The position numbers were made by a program, and so were the translations under genes. From Dolomedes plantarius (lineage: Eukaryota; Arthropoda; Arachnida; Araneae; Dolomedidae): 64,000 nt of DNA. Location: contig OU015495.1 in assembly GCA_907164885.2 (NCBI GenBank), positions 97,890,332 to 97,954,331 of the forward strand. Direction: 5' to 3'. Each line of letters begins with the position of its first letter. The first letter of the stretch is position 1. Shown one piece after another: positions 43,351 through 56,005 of this stretch. The notes beneath the pieces are model-generated. The model did no database searches. It was not told the origin of the DNA and was given only the letters and a program-made list of their open reading frames with translations.

Positions 43351-44155
43351 TCTATATATATAAAATAGTTCCGTAACTGACTGACTCACTGACATACAAC
43401 GCACAGACCAAACCGCTGGACCTAAAGTGCTGAAATTTTGCATGGCGATTCTTCTTATAGTGTAGGGGTGCACTAGAAAGATTTTTGAAAAAATTCATCT
43501 TAGATTTTTTTTAAATTAAATTTTTAAGCTGATTTAGCAACTTTTTTTAAGTTTGCATTTAAAATAATTCTTTGAGGGTTATAAAGTTTATATCACGAGA
43601 AAGATCATAAAAATTCCTTTAAAATGAGATCTTTTTAAAATATTTATCTCCATTTTCTGAGTTTTGGTGAATTTTGAAAGATTAATTTTTAGAATTTAAT
43701 TTATTAAATGCTGATCACGTGATTTCTTTTTTTTTTGGGGGGGGGACTTTAAATAAATTTATCGTCACGTGCATAACAAGTAAATGGACGAAAAAAAATA
43801 TTTTCTTTTCTTTCTAATTGCGGCAGACGATTGGACATTATCCAAAAAAATATTAAAATACAGTAAAAGAAATGTTCCTCAAACTGTACTATGTTAACTG
43901 TACTTTATTCTTTAGTATGTCCTATTAGATTTAATTTGAATATCTTCTTCTACATTATTTTGTCTATAAAAATATCCGTTACGATTTTTTTATAAATATA
44001 TTTTTTCTTTTTTTCTTTTTGTACATCAATTGCATACATTGATCGTTATATTTATTATAAATATATTTATACATATTTTTGGCCTTTAATTGCATAAATT
44101 GACCATTGTATTTAATTTGAATGTACTCCGTCGCGAAGTACGGGTTTTCAACTAG
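43351..44155 (+). mobile_element. Non-autonomous Helitron
   Basis: Starts TCTATATATATAAAATAG after an A and ends with stem-loop CCGTCGCGAAGTACGG, then GTTTTCAA and CTAG before a T. The 5' part includes ACTGACTGACTCACTG and AACCGCTGGACC, and the 805-bp body is non-coding. The A/T insertion site, TC start, hairpin and CTAG end are the full Helitron signature. Its TCTATATAT start is shared with the copies at 20913-21516 and 52601-53367. Confidence 0.9.
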
Positions 44156-44491
44156 TTTTAACATATGAAGAAAATTGACTTGAATTGAAAGATTGTTTTT
44201 TTAGTTGTACTCCGTAATAGAGAAAGAAATTTTACACCTTGGGGCCTTTTTCATTTTTTTTTAAATGCAACTAGTATTTTTAAATTTAAATTATTAGTGA
44301 AAACAAATCTGGTATAGTATGTTTTAAACGCTCCTAAATTCCTTTGGTGGACGAAATTTATATAATGAATCCTATTGCAAGGTGCAGAAAAGTTCAGGCT
44401 ACCTGAAAAATGCCATTTCTTTTCGATTATCAGCATTTATGTAGCTGTAAATAGTTGACAAAAATAGTAGACAAATTTTCTCCATAGGTTA

Positions 44492-44679
44492 GGGGCCCCG
44501 GGTTGCCCAATTTGGTCGGCAGATCTGTACTGTCCGGCCGGCGTCCAGGCCCATACTAATTTGAACCGAACAGGGGAAATAAACCCTCGGCTGAGTTTGC
44601 AGGTATTGCTACGCAGCGTCTAGTCTTCAGGTTATTCATGCGTCTGGATTAACCGTCCGGGACGCTTATAAATGTCGAA
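44492..44679. mobile_element. 188-bp retroposon-like insertion with 15-bp target duplication
   Basis: TTTCTCCATAGGTTA occurs at 44477-44491 and again at 44680-44694, flanking a GC-rich 188-bp segment that begins GGGGCCCCGGGTTGCCC. A B-box-like GGTTCAAAT can be read on the minus strand. The long, variable-length duplication points to LINE-assisted retroposition; family unknown. Confidence 0.7.
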
Positions 44680-44739
44680 TTTCTCCATAGGTTAACATAG
44701 GCGAGCGGATCCAATAGGATTAGTACACAGCAGCCTTAA

Positions 44740-45329
44740 CCCTTCAGCGGACGCGCCAATTTTTGGAACACCCGCGATAGCGCGTGGCACAAAGTGCAAC
44801 GTCTCTTTCAACCTTTATTATTTCTTTAGTAATAAACTTTTATTTTTGAAATTGAAAATAACAATTCTGCGTGTTATGATAAGATATAAAATGTTGATAA
44901 TAGTGAGATATATTTATAATTAAAAGCCAAAGAAGGCAGATAGAATCGCCTTATTTCAAAAGTGTCCGGTTTGTTGGATCTAAGGACAATTTGCGAATGG
45001 ATTCCTATTATGTCCAAAAACCTAAAAAACAATGAGATTGTCCATCTTCGTGATATGCGGGATACCGTGTAATAGCCGCATATTTGATCGACTACATCAA
45101 CTCCTGCTTTTGTCGTATTGTAATCCAGTATAAACGCTGGTTTACCATGGTTAAATCAGAACTAACAAATGAATGGAAAGGAATACATGGGTCAGAAAAT
45201 CAGACCTGAATTAGAAAGGGTTTAGCTATAAATAGAAACTGCTTAGAACATTCAAACCTTACATGTAAAACTAACCATTCAAAATTACGAAAATGTTGCA
45301 CTCTGTACACGGGCGCGCCAGAAGAAGGG
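44740..45329 (+). mobile_element. piggyBac-type MITE, uninterrupted copy
   Basis: A 590-bp element between TTAA at 44736-44739 and 45330-45333. Ends CCCTTCAGCGGACGCGCC and, inward from the right, CCCTTCTTCTGGCGCGCC. Same family as 21636-25421, for which it provides the intact reference. Non-coding; the TTAA target and CCCTT ends suit piggyBac transposases. Confidence 0.9.
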
Positions 45330-45415
45330 TTAATGCTAATTCAGCAGAATTTTTTTCAACATTTGTGCTCTCTGTTGACGCCCACATGTATGGGGTAGAT
45401 TCCATTCAGAATGCG

Positions 45416-45597
45416 CCAGGTGATGGCCGAATGGCTAGGGCGTTGGCTTTCTGTTCAGATCCTGTGGGTTCGAATCCCACTGTTGGCGTGGATGTTTGTA
45501 GCCGTTCGGAATCGACTTTAAACTGTAGGTCCCGATCTAATTAGCCGTCGTGTAGCAAAAAGGTGACTGTAGCGGTCCACACCAAACCAACCAAAAA
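45416..45597 (+). mobile_element. tRNA-derived SINE, family B, copy 2
   Basis: Head TGATGGCCGAATGGCTAGG (A box) and GGGTTCGAATCCC (perfect B box), then GGATGTTTGTAGCCGTTCGG and a tail of CCAAA units. Flanking repeats CCATTCAGAATGCG (45402-45415) and CCATTTAGTATGCG (45598-45611) differ at two positions and look like the target duplication. The 182-bp body would be transcribed by RNA polymerase III and mobilised by a LINE. Confidence 0.9.
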
Positions 45598-45611
45598 CCA
45601 TTTAGTATGCG

Positions 45612-48269
45612 TTAATTGAAAGCTTTGCTTAGCGTACTTCAATTTTATCTACTTTTTACACAGCACCCTTAATAGTTTTTTTTCCTAACCACTTCTTTCC
45701 AATAATTATCCTTGATGTCTTAAAAATACTAGAAGTTGTTTAGAAACGTATGCAATGAATGCGAAAACGCGAACGATCGCTGGATCACGTGGACAAAATG
45801 AAAAGCCTCGAGGTACTAAGGCAGAATCAACGTGTTGAAGAGTAAATAAAAGCTCGTACGTATAAGTTAATAACGGGACTCTTAACACGTTGCTTCACCC
45901 ACTATTCATGGGTCATAAACAATTCAAACTAATTTCGAGATTTCGCCGAAATAAATGTTGTTTGGGGGGTACTTTGATTTATATTTCACTCAGCTCATGT
46001 TTTTAATAATTAATCAATCAGAACTGAATTTTCCTTATAATTTTGAATGATATTTTTCCTTAGTTCAACAAAAAGTGTTTCTAATATATTTCTGGCCGAT
46101 TTACTATCGTTCACAAATACCTAACTATTTCTCAGCTATTAGCAATATTACGGAGCTTGCGCCGTTTTTCTGAAAATAAAATAGTTTTCTCTAAATGAAA
46201 TACTCCTCCCACAGCTCATAAATGGCAGCAGTGGAAACAGAAACGAACCCATCTTTTGTCTGATTTTAATAAAGAAAACACAGTGTAATGTGTTTTAAAA
46301 TGACACTCGTTCCGACTGGCTATCATTCATATTTTTAATCCCTAATAGAACGATACCTTGCCATCTGTCATTTGTGCGCCACTGTCAGGAATTTCTTCGC
46401 TAGAGGGCTTGGTCAGGGAACGCACATTCCTCCCAACTCCTTGTTGTTCCTGTTGGATGTCTTGCCAAATCTCAGTAGATGCATATACAGTCAGCACTTG
46501 AAAAACACTGTTTATTGGTTCCGCGTTATTGTAAACCGCACAATTTGAGACTTTTAAGCTTCATATAAAAATTAAAATTCGGTTCCAAAAGTTTACTTTT
46601 AAAGAAAATAATTGCGGATTTGAAAAAAGACATTAGTTTTCAATAAGTAATTTTTTAGTTTTATTCATAACAAAAAATACTATTTATTCAATCATACAAT
46701 AGAGTTTTTATAGACTTTTTTTTTTCAAATTATATGGAGTCTAAAATGTAGCTTTCAATCTATATAACACTAACAAATTATTAGGCCAATTTAAATTTAA
46801 AATGTAAAATAAAATTGCACGAAACGCCATAATAACCACGTCAACTGTGTTAATAGCGAATTGACCAAATTCATTAAGGTCTATCGAAATTTGTCGCACT
46901 TTATTTGAGTTTCCGTGTAATTCGAGTACCGTTTTATTTAAGGGATGATTGTATCTGGGGTTTTTGCATTTAAAGGTAGGCGTCTAAATGAAAAAAAAGA
47001 ATAGTTTTTAAATTTTCAATTTTTTTCAAAGTTAGTTTCCTGTTATACATAAAACTATTAACTTCTGTCCTAAAAATTAATTTTTTTTTAAACTAGGCTC
47101 GCTTCTCTGTTATGGCTAATAGAGAGATACATAGGGGGGATTCTCGGGCAATGTATCAGCTTCCATCCATTTACTGTTGTCACCCTTAATGCGAAGTGCG
47201 TTTCATCAGTGTTGAATTATCAGCTTTCAAATTCAATTAAAAATCGAAAATTTAAGATATAGACTTGAAATGAGATTTATATGAATAAGAAAGCTTTCAG
47301 CTTCCAGATGATGTAAATATTTTCTTTGTAAGATAAAAACTTGAGGAGCATCGATATTACATCCACACAGGGAACGATATTTCTTGAAAAACTGTGTTTC
47401 ATTTTTTTATGAAAATACTAATCTGTTTTAAAATATTTTTAAACAAATGAGGTCTAGTTTGAAAGAGAAATGTCTGTAGTCTTAGATTGTAAAAAAATAA
47501 AAATTCTACTATCATTTTTTGGCGAGTTATCGTAATCTGAAGATGAAAAAGTCAATATTTTAACCACAAAACATAAATTTTAAAAAAAAACTTAAAGTCC
47601 GACGAAGATGAGACATGTCTCACTTTGGTCCCCTCATTTTTCTGCATCCATTGGTATCGCTCTCGACCCCATACCCCAAGCGGTTTCGGAGGAGAGCGTG
47701 ACAAGCTTTCGACAGCGGCAGCCGGAGTTACTTTTATTTAGAATAGACAGATATTAAATTAAAATAAAAATATTTTTGAAAACACGTGTGATATAATTTC
47801 AAAATCTGCTTTAAAATTAATAAAAAATATAATTCAAAAATACTCCTTTGATAACCCGTGATTACAAAACTATACGGCGGAAAATTCTCAGATGTTGTTT
47901 AATATTAGGAGTGACGATTTTAAGAGCCAAATGTTTGCCAAACAAGTCCTCATAATAACATTTCTTGCACCGTAACAATAACACCAGTAGTTACTGTTAG
48001 CCCGTAGTAAGGATTCTCAAACGCGAAAAAGTCAGTTCCACGCCTTCGAAATTCCAATAGTTTCCTCCAACTTCTACAGTGAATTTTCAGGGGATTTTTG
48101 TTTCATTCTGTGACATTATTCACTAGCTTTTATTTTTTGTTTAAAATTACAGACTCTATCCGTCCAGAAAACAAATCCATCAAACTCTTCAGTTCTATCG
48201 AGCATATCTTATTTCGTCCATCACTCAACATCCTAAAGGAGGAAAAATCCGAAAGCCTTCTTCACACTG
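45612..48269. other. No gene recognised
   Basis: Largest featureless stretch in the window. 47600-47750 is GC-richer (TCTCACTTTGGTCCCC, AGACAGATA end) and might be the 3' end of an old repeat, but no ends or motifs could be paired. Confidence 0.45.
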
Positions 48270-48396
48270 TCAAATTTTCTCAAAGGTGCTGATTTTTCGA
48301 TCATTTGTTATCGAGAAGTATTACACTTAATCTTTCATACATAGGACCATCAGAAAAGGGGATTTTTTTTCTCTTCTTTTTAGGAAAGATTCCTAG
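48270..48396 (+). repeat. Dispersed repeat C, copy 1
   Basis: GATCATTTGTTATCGAGAAG and TATTACACTTAATCTTTCAT recur at 57866-58070 and, more diverged, at 54693-54790, all in the same orientation. A following TTCTCTTCTTTTT...GAAAGATTC block is shared with the 57.9-kb copy. Class unknown. Confidence 0.7.
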
Positions 48397-48782
48397 AGAA
48401 GAAACGAAGTTTCATCTAGCTGTGAAAGAAATGCTTTTACTTTAGAAAAGGATAGTTGTGGCACATTATAGTTGAAATGAAGAATGGAACCTGTGAAGAA
48501 TTTAAATGTTGTAGGTATTTAAGAAACGGAATACAATTAGTTTTTTTTTTTTTTTTTGGCTTAGCCTTTCTTTCTTTTAAATAATATACAAAGCAAAGTT
48601 GCCACGCCTCGTAAAAATACTGTCTTTTTATTTTCTTTTTTAAATCAAACTTTTAGAAACCAATACAAAGGAAATCAATACAAATAAACTTATTCGTGAA
48701 TAGGCATGTATATAATATCTTAAATACCCATTATTATACTTATTATATTTCCCGAATACTAGATATATACTTTCTATATTAA

Positions 48783-51555
48783 GGTATCCGACTACCTTTC
48801 AAACGTCGATTTTGAGGAAAATTCCAATTTTTTTTTTTTATTCCTTTTTCTTAAATATTATAAATTTATGTTTCTAAATCTGCTTTAATTTTTTCTGAAT
48901 GATCATTAGAAATGCAATGAGAGCGATTTAAAGGTCAGCAGCAGCTATAACTTTCAAAAAAGTTGAAAACTTTGTGTTTTTTGAAGAACTCATTTTTCAG
49001 CAAAAATATAAACGACTATTGTGATTATTCAAATTCTAACAATGATATATCTATGAAATTTTTCACGTATGTTTATCATAATATTTAGAATATAATGATT
49101 TGCACATTTGGTTCTAGGTATTTTATTTGTTGATTTATAGCTGCATTTATAGAAAATCTCATGAGACATTACTAAAATTTTACATGTAATTGCATATTAT
49201 GATCTGTAATTTTTTTAGATTTCACGATATTGATTAGCTTGTAGTTCATTACACTCACGAGGTATTTACGTACATATCACAAATAAGAAATTGTTATATG
49301 CATGTGAGGCTAAAATATGGGGGGGGGGCGATCCCGCGACCTTAAAACGGGATATTAGTTATTAAAAATAGGATTAACAATTAAAGTCTGCTAGTTCAAA
49401 TCAGCGGTGCAATGTATTGCAGTGAAAATAGCGCTTAATATTCGACTTGATTCAATCTTCGAAGAACCACAGAGAGGATTTTAAGTAGACGGATTAGCCT
49501 TGAAAGGTTGACGTTAAGGAAATCCACCGTCAGCAAAAGAGCTAGTTCGTTATGACGACATGAATAAGTAATGAGCGTCACTAAGCGTTGGTTAAAAGGT
49601 TGGGAACAAAGGATTTATTTCAGAGTCATGGATAACTAAGCAACGAAAAGACGTGTGCCGTAGGCGCACGGTTTTAAAATTGGGTGGAGTTATCTAAAAT
49701 AGTTTAATGGAGCTGAGTAATTAATTATAAATTAATAAAGATGTTTAGGAAGATCAATTGGACTATTTTATGGTATAATGGGGTGATTGGGGTTGTTAAT
49801 TATGATACCTAATGATATGATTGATATATGTAGAATTAAGTACTGCGTTGTGATTTTTGAAGAATGACAGATTATCCGATTGATATAATAACGGATACAT
49901 TTATTAATACATTATGTTATCACAACTAATCTCTTCATTTACAGTTTCATTCAATATCATTATAACCCTTTTTATTTCTTTTTTTTTACTTCCTACAATA
50001 CAATTATCACTAGCAATTTCTTATCAATTATTATACCTTTACTACAATATTTTCTCATTTAATGGATTCTATAACCCGCTCATCTACTCATAATAACATC
50101 ATATTTCAACGTTATATCAATTTCTAATAGAAAGATCTATAGTATATACATTCGGCATATGTGATGTATGAATGAGAAATCGCGATGGCACACGTTTAAA
50201 ACAAGTGATCAATACGGAGCACAAACGATACATACCTCCATTGATGAACTATCATGAAGTCAATTTAATGCGCTGGGACTGTCTGGGAATAGGTCTTTCA
50301 ATTCGCCCTCCTTTGATAAACTCGTCTGCAGTCCATCAAATGCGCTAGCGTTGTCTTGCGACCCTCCTTTCAAACCCATTCTATGGTTGCGGCACGCTTT
50401 CAGGGTCCGTAAATTCAGCTTGTAGCATATGGTAGGTCATACTGCTCAGGCAATTCGATTCTCGGGATGGGGCACACTGCTTCCACTTAATCGGCCGGCT
50501 CTATTCTTTCATAGAATCTGGTTAATCTCGGTGTTAGTCACTGCCTAGTGTTTACGCTTTGGGGACATCGGTGCAAATAAAGCATCAAGCTATATTAATT
50601 TATAATACGCTGGCTAATTTTCAATTCGAGCTTTCTCATTCTAAATTAATTCGACGGCTCATGCCTGTAACTACGGGCTAGGTGTTCTTCCTTGCTGCTT
50701 CTCGGTCGTAATAATTTTTTAGGATCCCCGCATCATCTGATCTGCCCATTCCTTCGTTTTCTTATTGGTCAGATATATTTTATTCCTATTCTATTGGGCT
50801 ACTCATTTCTTTCCAGAATCTTCTTTTTCTCCGCCTTCTCGTAGGTGGGACCACTCGCCTCCCATCATCATTATTCCCACGGCAATATTCCCATCTTCTC
50901 GAATATCATATGTTTCCGATTTTCACCACTTAGCCCACACCATCACTATTCAACGCATTTCCTCGTTAGTGTGCTTTCCCCTCTTCCTATATCTTTCACA
51001 TCTGCATCTGGTCTAAGCATACCCCACGTAAATTTCCTTTGGCGGTTTCTTTTTCATCCTTAATGGCACTTAAACATCCTGTTTCTTTTCTAAACTATGT
51101 CCATGTCCCTCGCTTATTTATCACTCGTCACTGCTTCTGTTAACTCGATCATTTCTTAATTGATTCCTTCATCCGTGCCTAATGTTGCGGCGCTTTTGAA
51201 CCGTAACATATGGCTTGGTATCAACATAACATGGTTTGATGGAAATATTTAGAGGATAAGCGTCACCACCGGTTCACAGACTGCATCAGGATACGAAAGA
51301 GGTTCGGATTTATATTAAATAGTATGGGAGTAGAAGTCAAGTCCGACATGCATATATTTTTTTTTTAGAGCTAGAGCCGTTTTTGTAAAAATTTGCTAAA
51401 TTTTGACCCAGAATCATAATTTTTTTAAAAAGTTGCCTATTCATGGTCTATTTTTTCATCATTTTCGTGTTTTGATGTTATACACCTCCGAAAAAGATAG
51501 AAATTTACACAAGTATAGTTTTTTAAAAACAGTGCTCCGATGGTAGTCGAATACC
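48783..51555. mobile_element. TTAA-flanked element carrying a 2-kb insertion
   Basis: TTAA at 48779-48782 and 51556-51559. Ends are GGTATCCGACTACC and, inward from the right, GGTATTCGACTACC (13 of 14). Without the inner 2044-bp insertion and its duplication the element would be about 725 bp, the size of the TTAA MITE at 41368-42090. Arms are AT-rich and non-coding. Confidence 0.78.
49304..51347. mobile_element. Unclassified 2.0-kb insertion with strand-skew switch
   Basis: Bounded by ATGCAT at 49298-49303 and 51348-51353, a possible 6-bp target duplication. The sequence is less AT-rich than its host element. On the plus strand G exceeds C up to about 49920, then C and T dominate to about 51150, then G again. 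No coding frame with a recognisable product (the 83- and 72-codon frames near 50765-51063 are pyrimidine-biased artefacts) and no inverted or direct terminal repeats found. Confidence 0.45.
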
Positions 51556-51670
51556 TTAAGAATATGAGAACGTTCTCTGAAACGTAAGAGTAATTAGTAA
51601 TATCAAGATAGTTGGTCCTGAGAGCATAGACATCATATCATGTCTCCACAAATGATGTTTTTGCACTTTA

Positions 51671-51892
51671 GCTTTTAACGTAGCATTACGTTCCTCAATA
51701 ACGGTCCTGCAGAAAGAATAAATTTGTCCGGCGTCACGAGTTATAATTTTGGCAGCGCGCCAAATCCAGTAGCAGTAAACAGTTTAACAGAAAATATCAA
51801 AATGCACCAAAAAAACGGTAAGGAACGATAAGTAATCCTACGTTAATAATACGTGGTAGTTTCGTCAGAAGAGACTACCTGAAATATTCCTT
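51671..51892 (+). repeat. Dispersed repeat D, uninterrupted copy
   Basis: CTTTTAACGTAGCATTACG to GAAGAGACTACCTGA, matching the two halves at 14124-14290 and 15060-15137 in the same orientation. Confidence 0.78.
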
Positions 51893-52600
51893 TACTCTAA
51901 TCACTTTGTCCAATCGTAGAGAGATTTTAGACCTCTGTTATCCCTTAATAGTACAAGAACTTTCCTACCGCTTCGCATATAAAAGATGGTGAATATAAAT
52001 TTCGTAGCCTTTTTCATGATTATAATCCCTTTTTCAATATGTAATTCCTTTTCCCATACTTCCGTATGTTGTGTTTATCATGTTAAATAAATGCCCGTAT
52101 TTTGTAAACTTTGGACTACTTTTCTAACTTATGAACATGTACTTACACATATAAAAATAAATTTCCAAATTTAAGCAAGACCACGAAAGAAATGTTGCCT
52201 TTATATCAAAAAGTCCTGAAATTTATCTACCTTTAACTGTAAAAGTTTTGTTATAAATTTTGAAACAAAACTTTTGACGTCATGCGCTGGAACAAAATGA
52301 ATATTTGAAATAATTTTAAATTATTTTTCGATGGGACATTAAAAAAAAATAAAGTTTTTAAATTGTTTTACTGTGTTAATTATAATGTTGGGTAAGTTGG
52401 TTTTCATTCCTTTAGTTTTTACCCAACAGAACGGGACCTCAAGGCCGATTCTGAAAGCAACAAACACCATGCCTGCCGCAGCATTCGATTTCATAGGCTC
52501 TGGTTCCTAAAACCATATTATAATCATTCAGCCCTTTTCCGGCCATGGTAATAAGTAGGAGAAAATTTAAAATAAACCTATAAACAGTTTCTCGGCATTA
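51893..52600. other. No gene recognised
   Basis: AT-rich, nothing assignable. Confidence 0.45.
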
Positions 52601-53367
52601 TCTATATATATTATTTCTAAAAGGTTTTTTTTTTTTGCTTCATTCCTTTTTCTCCCTTCATACTTAACCAAAATCGATAAATGGGATACCAATTTAAAGA
52701 TTAAGGTCTCCGCTTCTTGCGAATTGTTAATTTACAATTACACATCTTATTGTTTGTTTGAAAATCGAAGTGTAAACATTATTAACCATTTTTCTTCCCT
52801 TAGATGGCACGCACGCTAGCTGTTTTATTATTTTTTTTTATTTTACCATTATCAATTACACTGAACTTTTAAATTTAAAAATCGATAAATTAGGTACCAG
52901 TTTAAAGATTAATTTCTACGCTTCTGATGAATTGTTAATTCAGAAAGACACATTGGATTGTTTGTTTAAAAATCGAAGTTAAAAATTTACTTTTGGCCCT
53001 AAAGTTCTTTCCTTGGATGGGTCGAAACGGCACAGTCAAATAAAGTGCGCAAAAAGGGTTTGTAATGTAAATATCGCATTTTCCCCCAGTTTGTGTCATA
53101 TTTAACTTTTAATATTGTCTACAAAGGTGTTTTGACGTGTACTTATCTCATGTTCCCCTTTTTAGTCTTATGCTTCACCTCCAATATTGTAGCCAAAGGC
53201 GTTTTGTTTATTGGTTTTGAGTTATCCTTACGCACCATTGTTATTTGATAAATAAACAATGGCTACCGATTAACCGGTTCTTTTTTCATCCTACTAGAAA
53301 CCACCAACCTGGCTATAAAGTTTATCGTATTTTAATCGCCTGCGAAAGGGTTGCACGGGCCACCTAG
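52601..53367 (+). mobile_element. Non-autonomous Helitron with internal tandem repeat
   Basis: Starts TCTATATATATTATTTC after A and ends GGGTTGCACGGGCCACCTAG before T. TGC...GCA just before CGGGCCAC is a decayed form of the terminal hairpin. Inside, a block of roughly 190 bp (AATCGATAAAT...TTTAAAGATTAA...GAATTGTTAATT...AAAATCGAAGT) is present twice in tandem. Non-coding, 767 bp. Confidence 0.82.
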
Positions 53368-54692
53368 TGATACTAAAATACGATTTCAATTATTTAACAG
53401 CAATCAATCGTTTTAATTTTCTTCGTGTGTCCTTAATTGATTCTTATGTACTGTCTAAAAATTGGAATGTTATTTTAGCTGTTATTGGATTTACTATACA
53501 AAAAAAAAACATTCATACAAATTTTTATAGATGTTTAAGAAGTAAAACTATTGACATTTCCGATAATAGCATTTGTGCGTTATCAGAGATTATGAATTGT
53601 TCTATTAAAGAAAAATGTAACTTCCCTCATTCTCAAATTATGAAAATGAATTCCAAATTCGATTGTAAACGTACACAAATTTAAGATATAGACTGTTCGT
53701 CAATATGCTTACAATCATACTACTCTAAATATTCAATCTAAAATTTAAAATGTTATTTCTTTTCTTAATCACTAACTGTGGGGTCAGTTATTTTATTAAT
53801 AACTTTATATCTTAGTGGATTGTATAAGAATCCATTAACAAAAATATTTAATGTTCTTGTTTAAGTGCAACTAATCAATTTTCTTACTTCTTTTAATAAA
53901 GGTAATACTGGAATGGCTTACCTTCAACATCATCTGAATAATACTTGAATAATAAGTCAACACTAAAAAATTTAGTTCCATGCATCTATCCCTAAGATGC
54001 ATTTAATAATTGACTTCATTTTAACATATAACTGTTGAATTCATGACACACTGAATAATCCTTTGGAATTAGGTTTTACAAAATGAATAATTGACTTCAA
54101 AATGCCAACAGCTTGAACAGTAATCTGCACAGAATCTTTAACAAAAAAACGATAACACGGAATCGCATCCAACATAGCGATTTTGAATTCTTCCATGACA
54201 TTGCATAGAACAGAATATACACCACAACAGATTGAACATTTCTTAGCCATTTTCTTGCCATTACTAAGAATCGAATGTGCAACAACAACAGAATAAAAAA
54301 CATTTTAGTTTAAGTTTAAAAAAAAGTTACATAGTGATTTCATCTATTTAACAGAAACACAATTAGTATACAAATTACAAACAATATGATGAATAAAATG
54401 AAACAATTATTTATGAATTTTTAAATGAATTTTTTAATGAATTTTTCAATATAAAAATTAAAATATAAAAAAGTAAGTCTTTTATGAGCACTGAACACTA
54501 AGTAATATCTGTGTTCTGTCTTTTAAAAAATATTTATTTCCAGCGTAAAACCGATGAACTGCTCTAGAAATTTCGAGAAAATTTTTAAAGTAAAGGAATA
54601 AATTTTATATACATTCCTAGGCAAAATTAAGATTCTTCCATTTCAGTCATTTCTCAATAATCAAGCACTCAGGGTGAAATCTATCACCTTCA
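53368..54692. other. No gene recognised
   Basis: A 105-codon plus frame (53367-53684) and a 69-codon minus frame (54041-54250) are the longest; neither has a recognisable domain. AT-rich throughout. Confidence 0.4.
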
Positions 54693-54790
54693 CCCTGTCA
54701 GATAGTATCTCAGGGCTCGGATGCTTTTGATCATTTGTTATCGTGAAGTATTACGCTTATTTTTCACCCAGAGACAGTCAGATATGCCTT
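54693..54790 (+). repeat. Dispersed repeat C, diverged copy
   Basis: CACCCTGTCAGATAGTATCT, then GATCATTTGTTATCGTGAAG and TATTACGCTTA, parallel to 48270-48396 and 57866-58070. Confidence 0.6.
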
Positions 54791-54974
54791 TGAGACAGAT
54801 AAATAGAGCATACAACGTTAGGCGTAAATAATAACACGTTCCTTCCTTTCCTTGAGAGAATCGAGTAAAAACAGTCATAGCCGAGAATAAACGAGGCTTA
54901 ATCTTTTTTAATGAAACATATTTTCAATAGACGGACATTAATTGGAAAATTATAAATTCGCTTCCCATATTATA

Positions 54975-55045
54975 TAGTGGTTGGCGTCTAGGGTCTCTCC
55001 GGTGTGGGCCCAGGTTCGAATCCCGGATAAGGCATGGACATTCCC
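54975..55045 (+). other. tRNA-like SINE head or pseudo-tRNA
   Basis: TAGTGGTTGGCGTCTAGGG followed by CAGGTTCGAATCCCGG (perfect B box). No acceptor stem pairs; the A box is weak. Likely the head of a third SINE type. Confidence 0.45.
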
Positions 55046-55553
55046 GTTTTTACTTTACGGTAAAATAATGGTAAGCACAATATTACTTGCCGTTCTTTAT
55101 CAGTACGGGATCGAAATTTTCTGGAAAAGAAATATTATCCAAGAACTCGAAAGAGTTACGAACACAGTTTTTTTATTGCAGACTCCACAAACACACAACT
55201 ACTCACTACAAAAACATGGAAGAAAAAATGACGAAAAAGAGAATCAAGGCTTCGTGGTAGGAAACAGATGACGTCATAGATTCACATGCTTAAAAGGTTC
55301 AGTAGGTATTGCCCATGCGTAGATGTTTTTCAGTAACAGATACATGCACATAATTTTCGATACCAGTGCTGTCACCTCATATGGAGCAACGTTGGCTCAC
55401 GGTATGGTACAGTAAGGTGCTCCTGTAATAGAGTAGCCAATGAATTCACTGTGTTTGTGTGTGTGGGGGGGGGGGGGGACATAGCCCTCAGGACAAAGTA
55501 CCCACTACGTAGGCCAAAAGAAAGCCTTAATTGGACAGAAATTGTTTATAAAC
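55046..55553. other. No gene; (GT)n then a run of 14 G
   Basis: GTGTGTGT followed by 14 consecutive G at 55465-55478. A 96-codon frame (54981-55271) starts within the tRNA-like head and is not credible. Confidence 0.45.
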
Positions 55554-56005
55554 TAATTACAAAATAAAAAGAACTTTTTATATACCATGTTTTAAAATTT
55601 TCTGTTGAATCATATAAACTTGACAATTCCATGTATTAATAAATACTTTTTAATATTTTTTTGATGAATTATCCCATCAACTTGAAAGAAAATGATCAAA
55701 TGCGTAATCAATCGTTTAGCTCGAGAATTGGAAGTTAACTTGCGTTTAACTTTTAGTTTCCGTCCCGGCCGATAGATGGCTGTACCATTCTACAAAACAA
55801 AATTAACTGAAAATGAATTCAATTCTGCTTAAAGATGGCTAAAAGTATTAAAATAATTCATTGTCATCGTGTTCTGAGCTATTCTAAAAGTTTCAAATGT
55901 CTAGCTATTAGGGAAGTTAGTTAAAAATCGATTGCAAGATTTGTACTAGACAAACACACACACAAACAAACAAACAAGAAAGCGAGTTAATAAAAACATG
56001 GTAAT
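55554..56005 (+). repeat. Dispersed repeat B, copy 2
   Basis: Matches 17125-17536 in the same orientation, ending with ACAAACAAACAAACAAG and AGTTAATAAAAACATGGTAA. It has about 25 bp (around TAATCAATCGTTTAGCTCG) not present in the other copy. Confidence 0.8.

Noticed and set aside
45416..45597. Functional tRNA genes at the A/B-box pairs (12.9, 23.5, 31.1, 40.8, 45.4, 55.0, 59.5 kb)
   Set aside because: Cloverleaf stems do not pair fully and most are followed by SINE bodies or tails with target duplications.
50765..51063. 83- and 72-codon frames rich in S, P, H and L
   Set aside because: Composition follows from the pyrimidine-rich strand; two frames are open at once and no motif is present.
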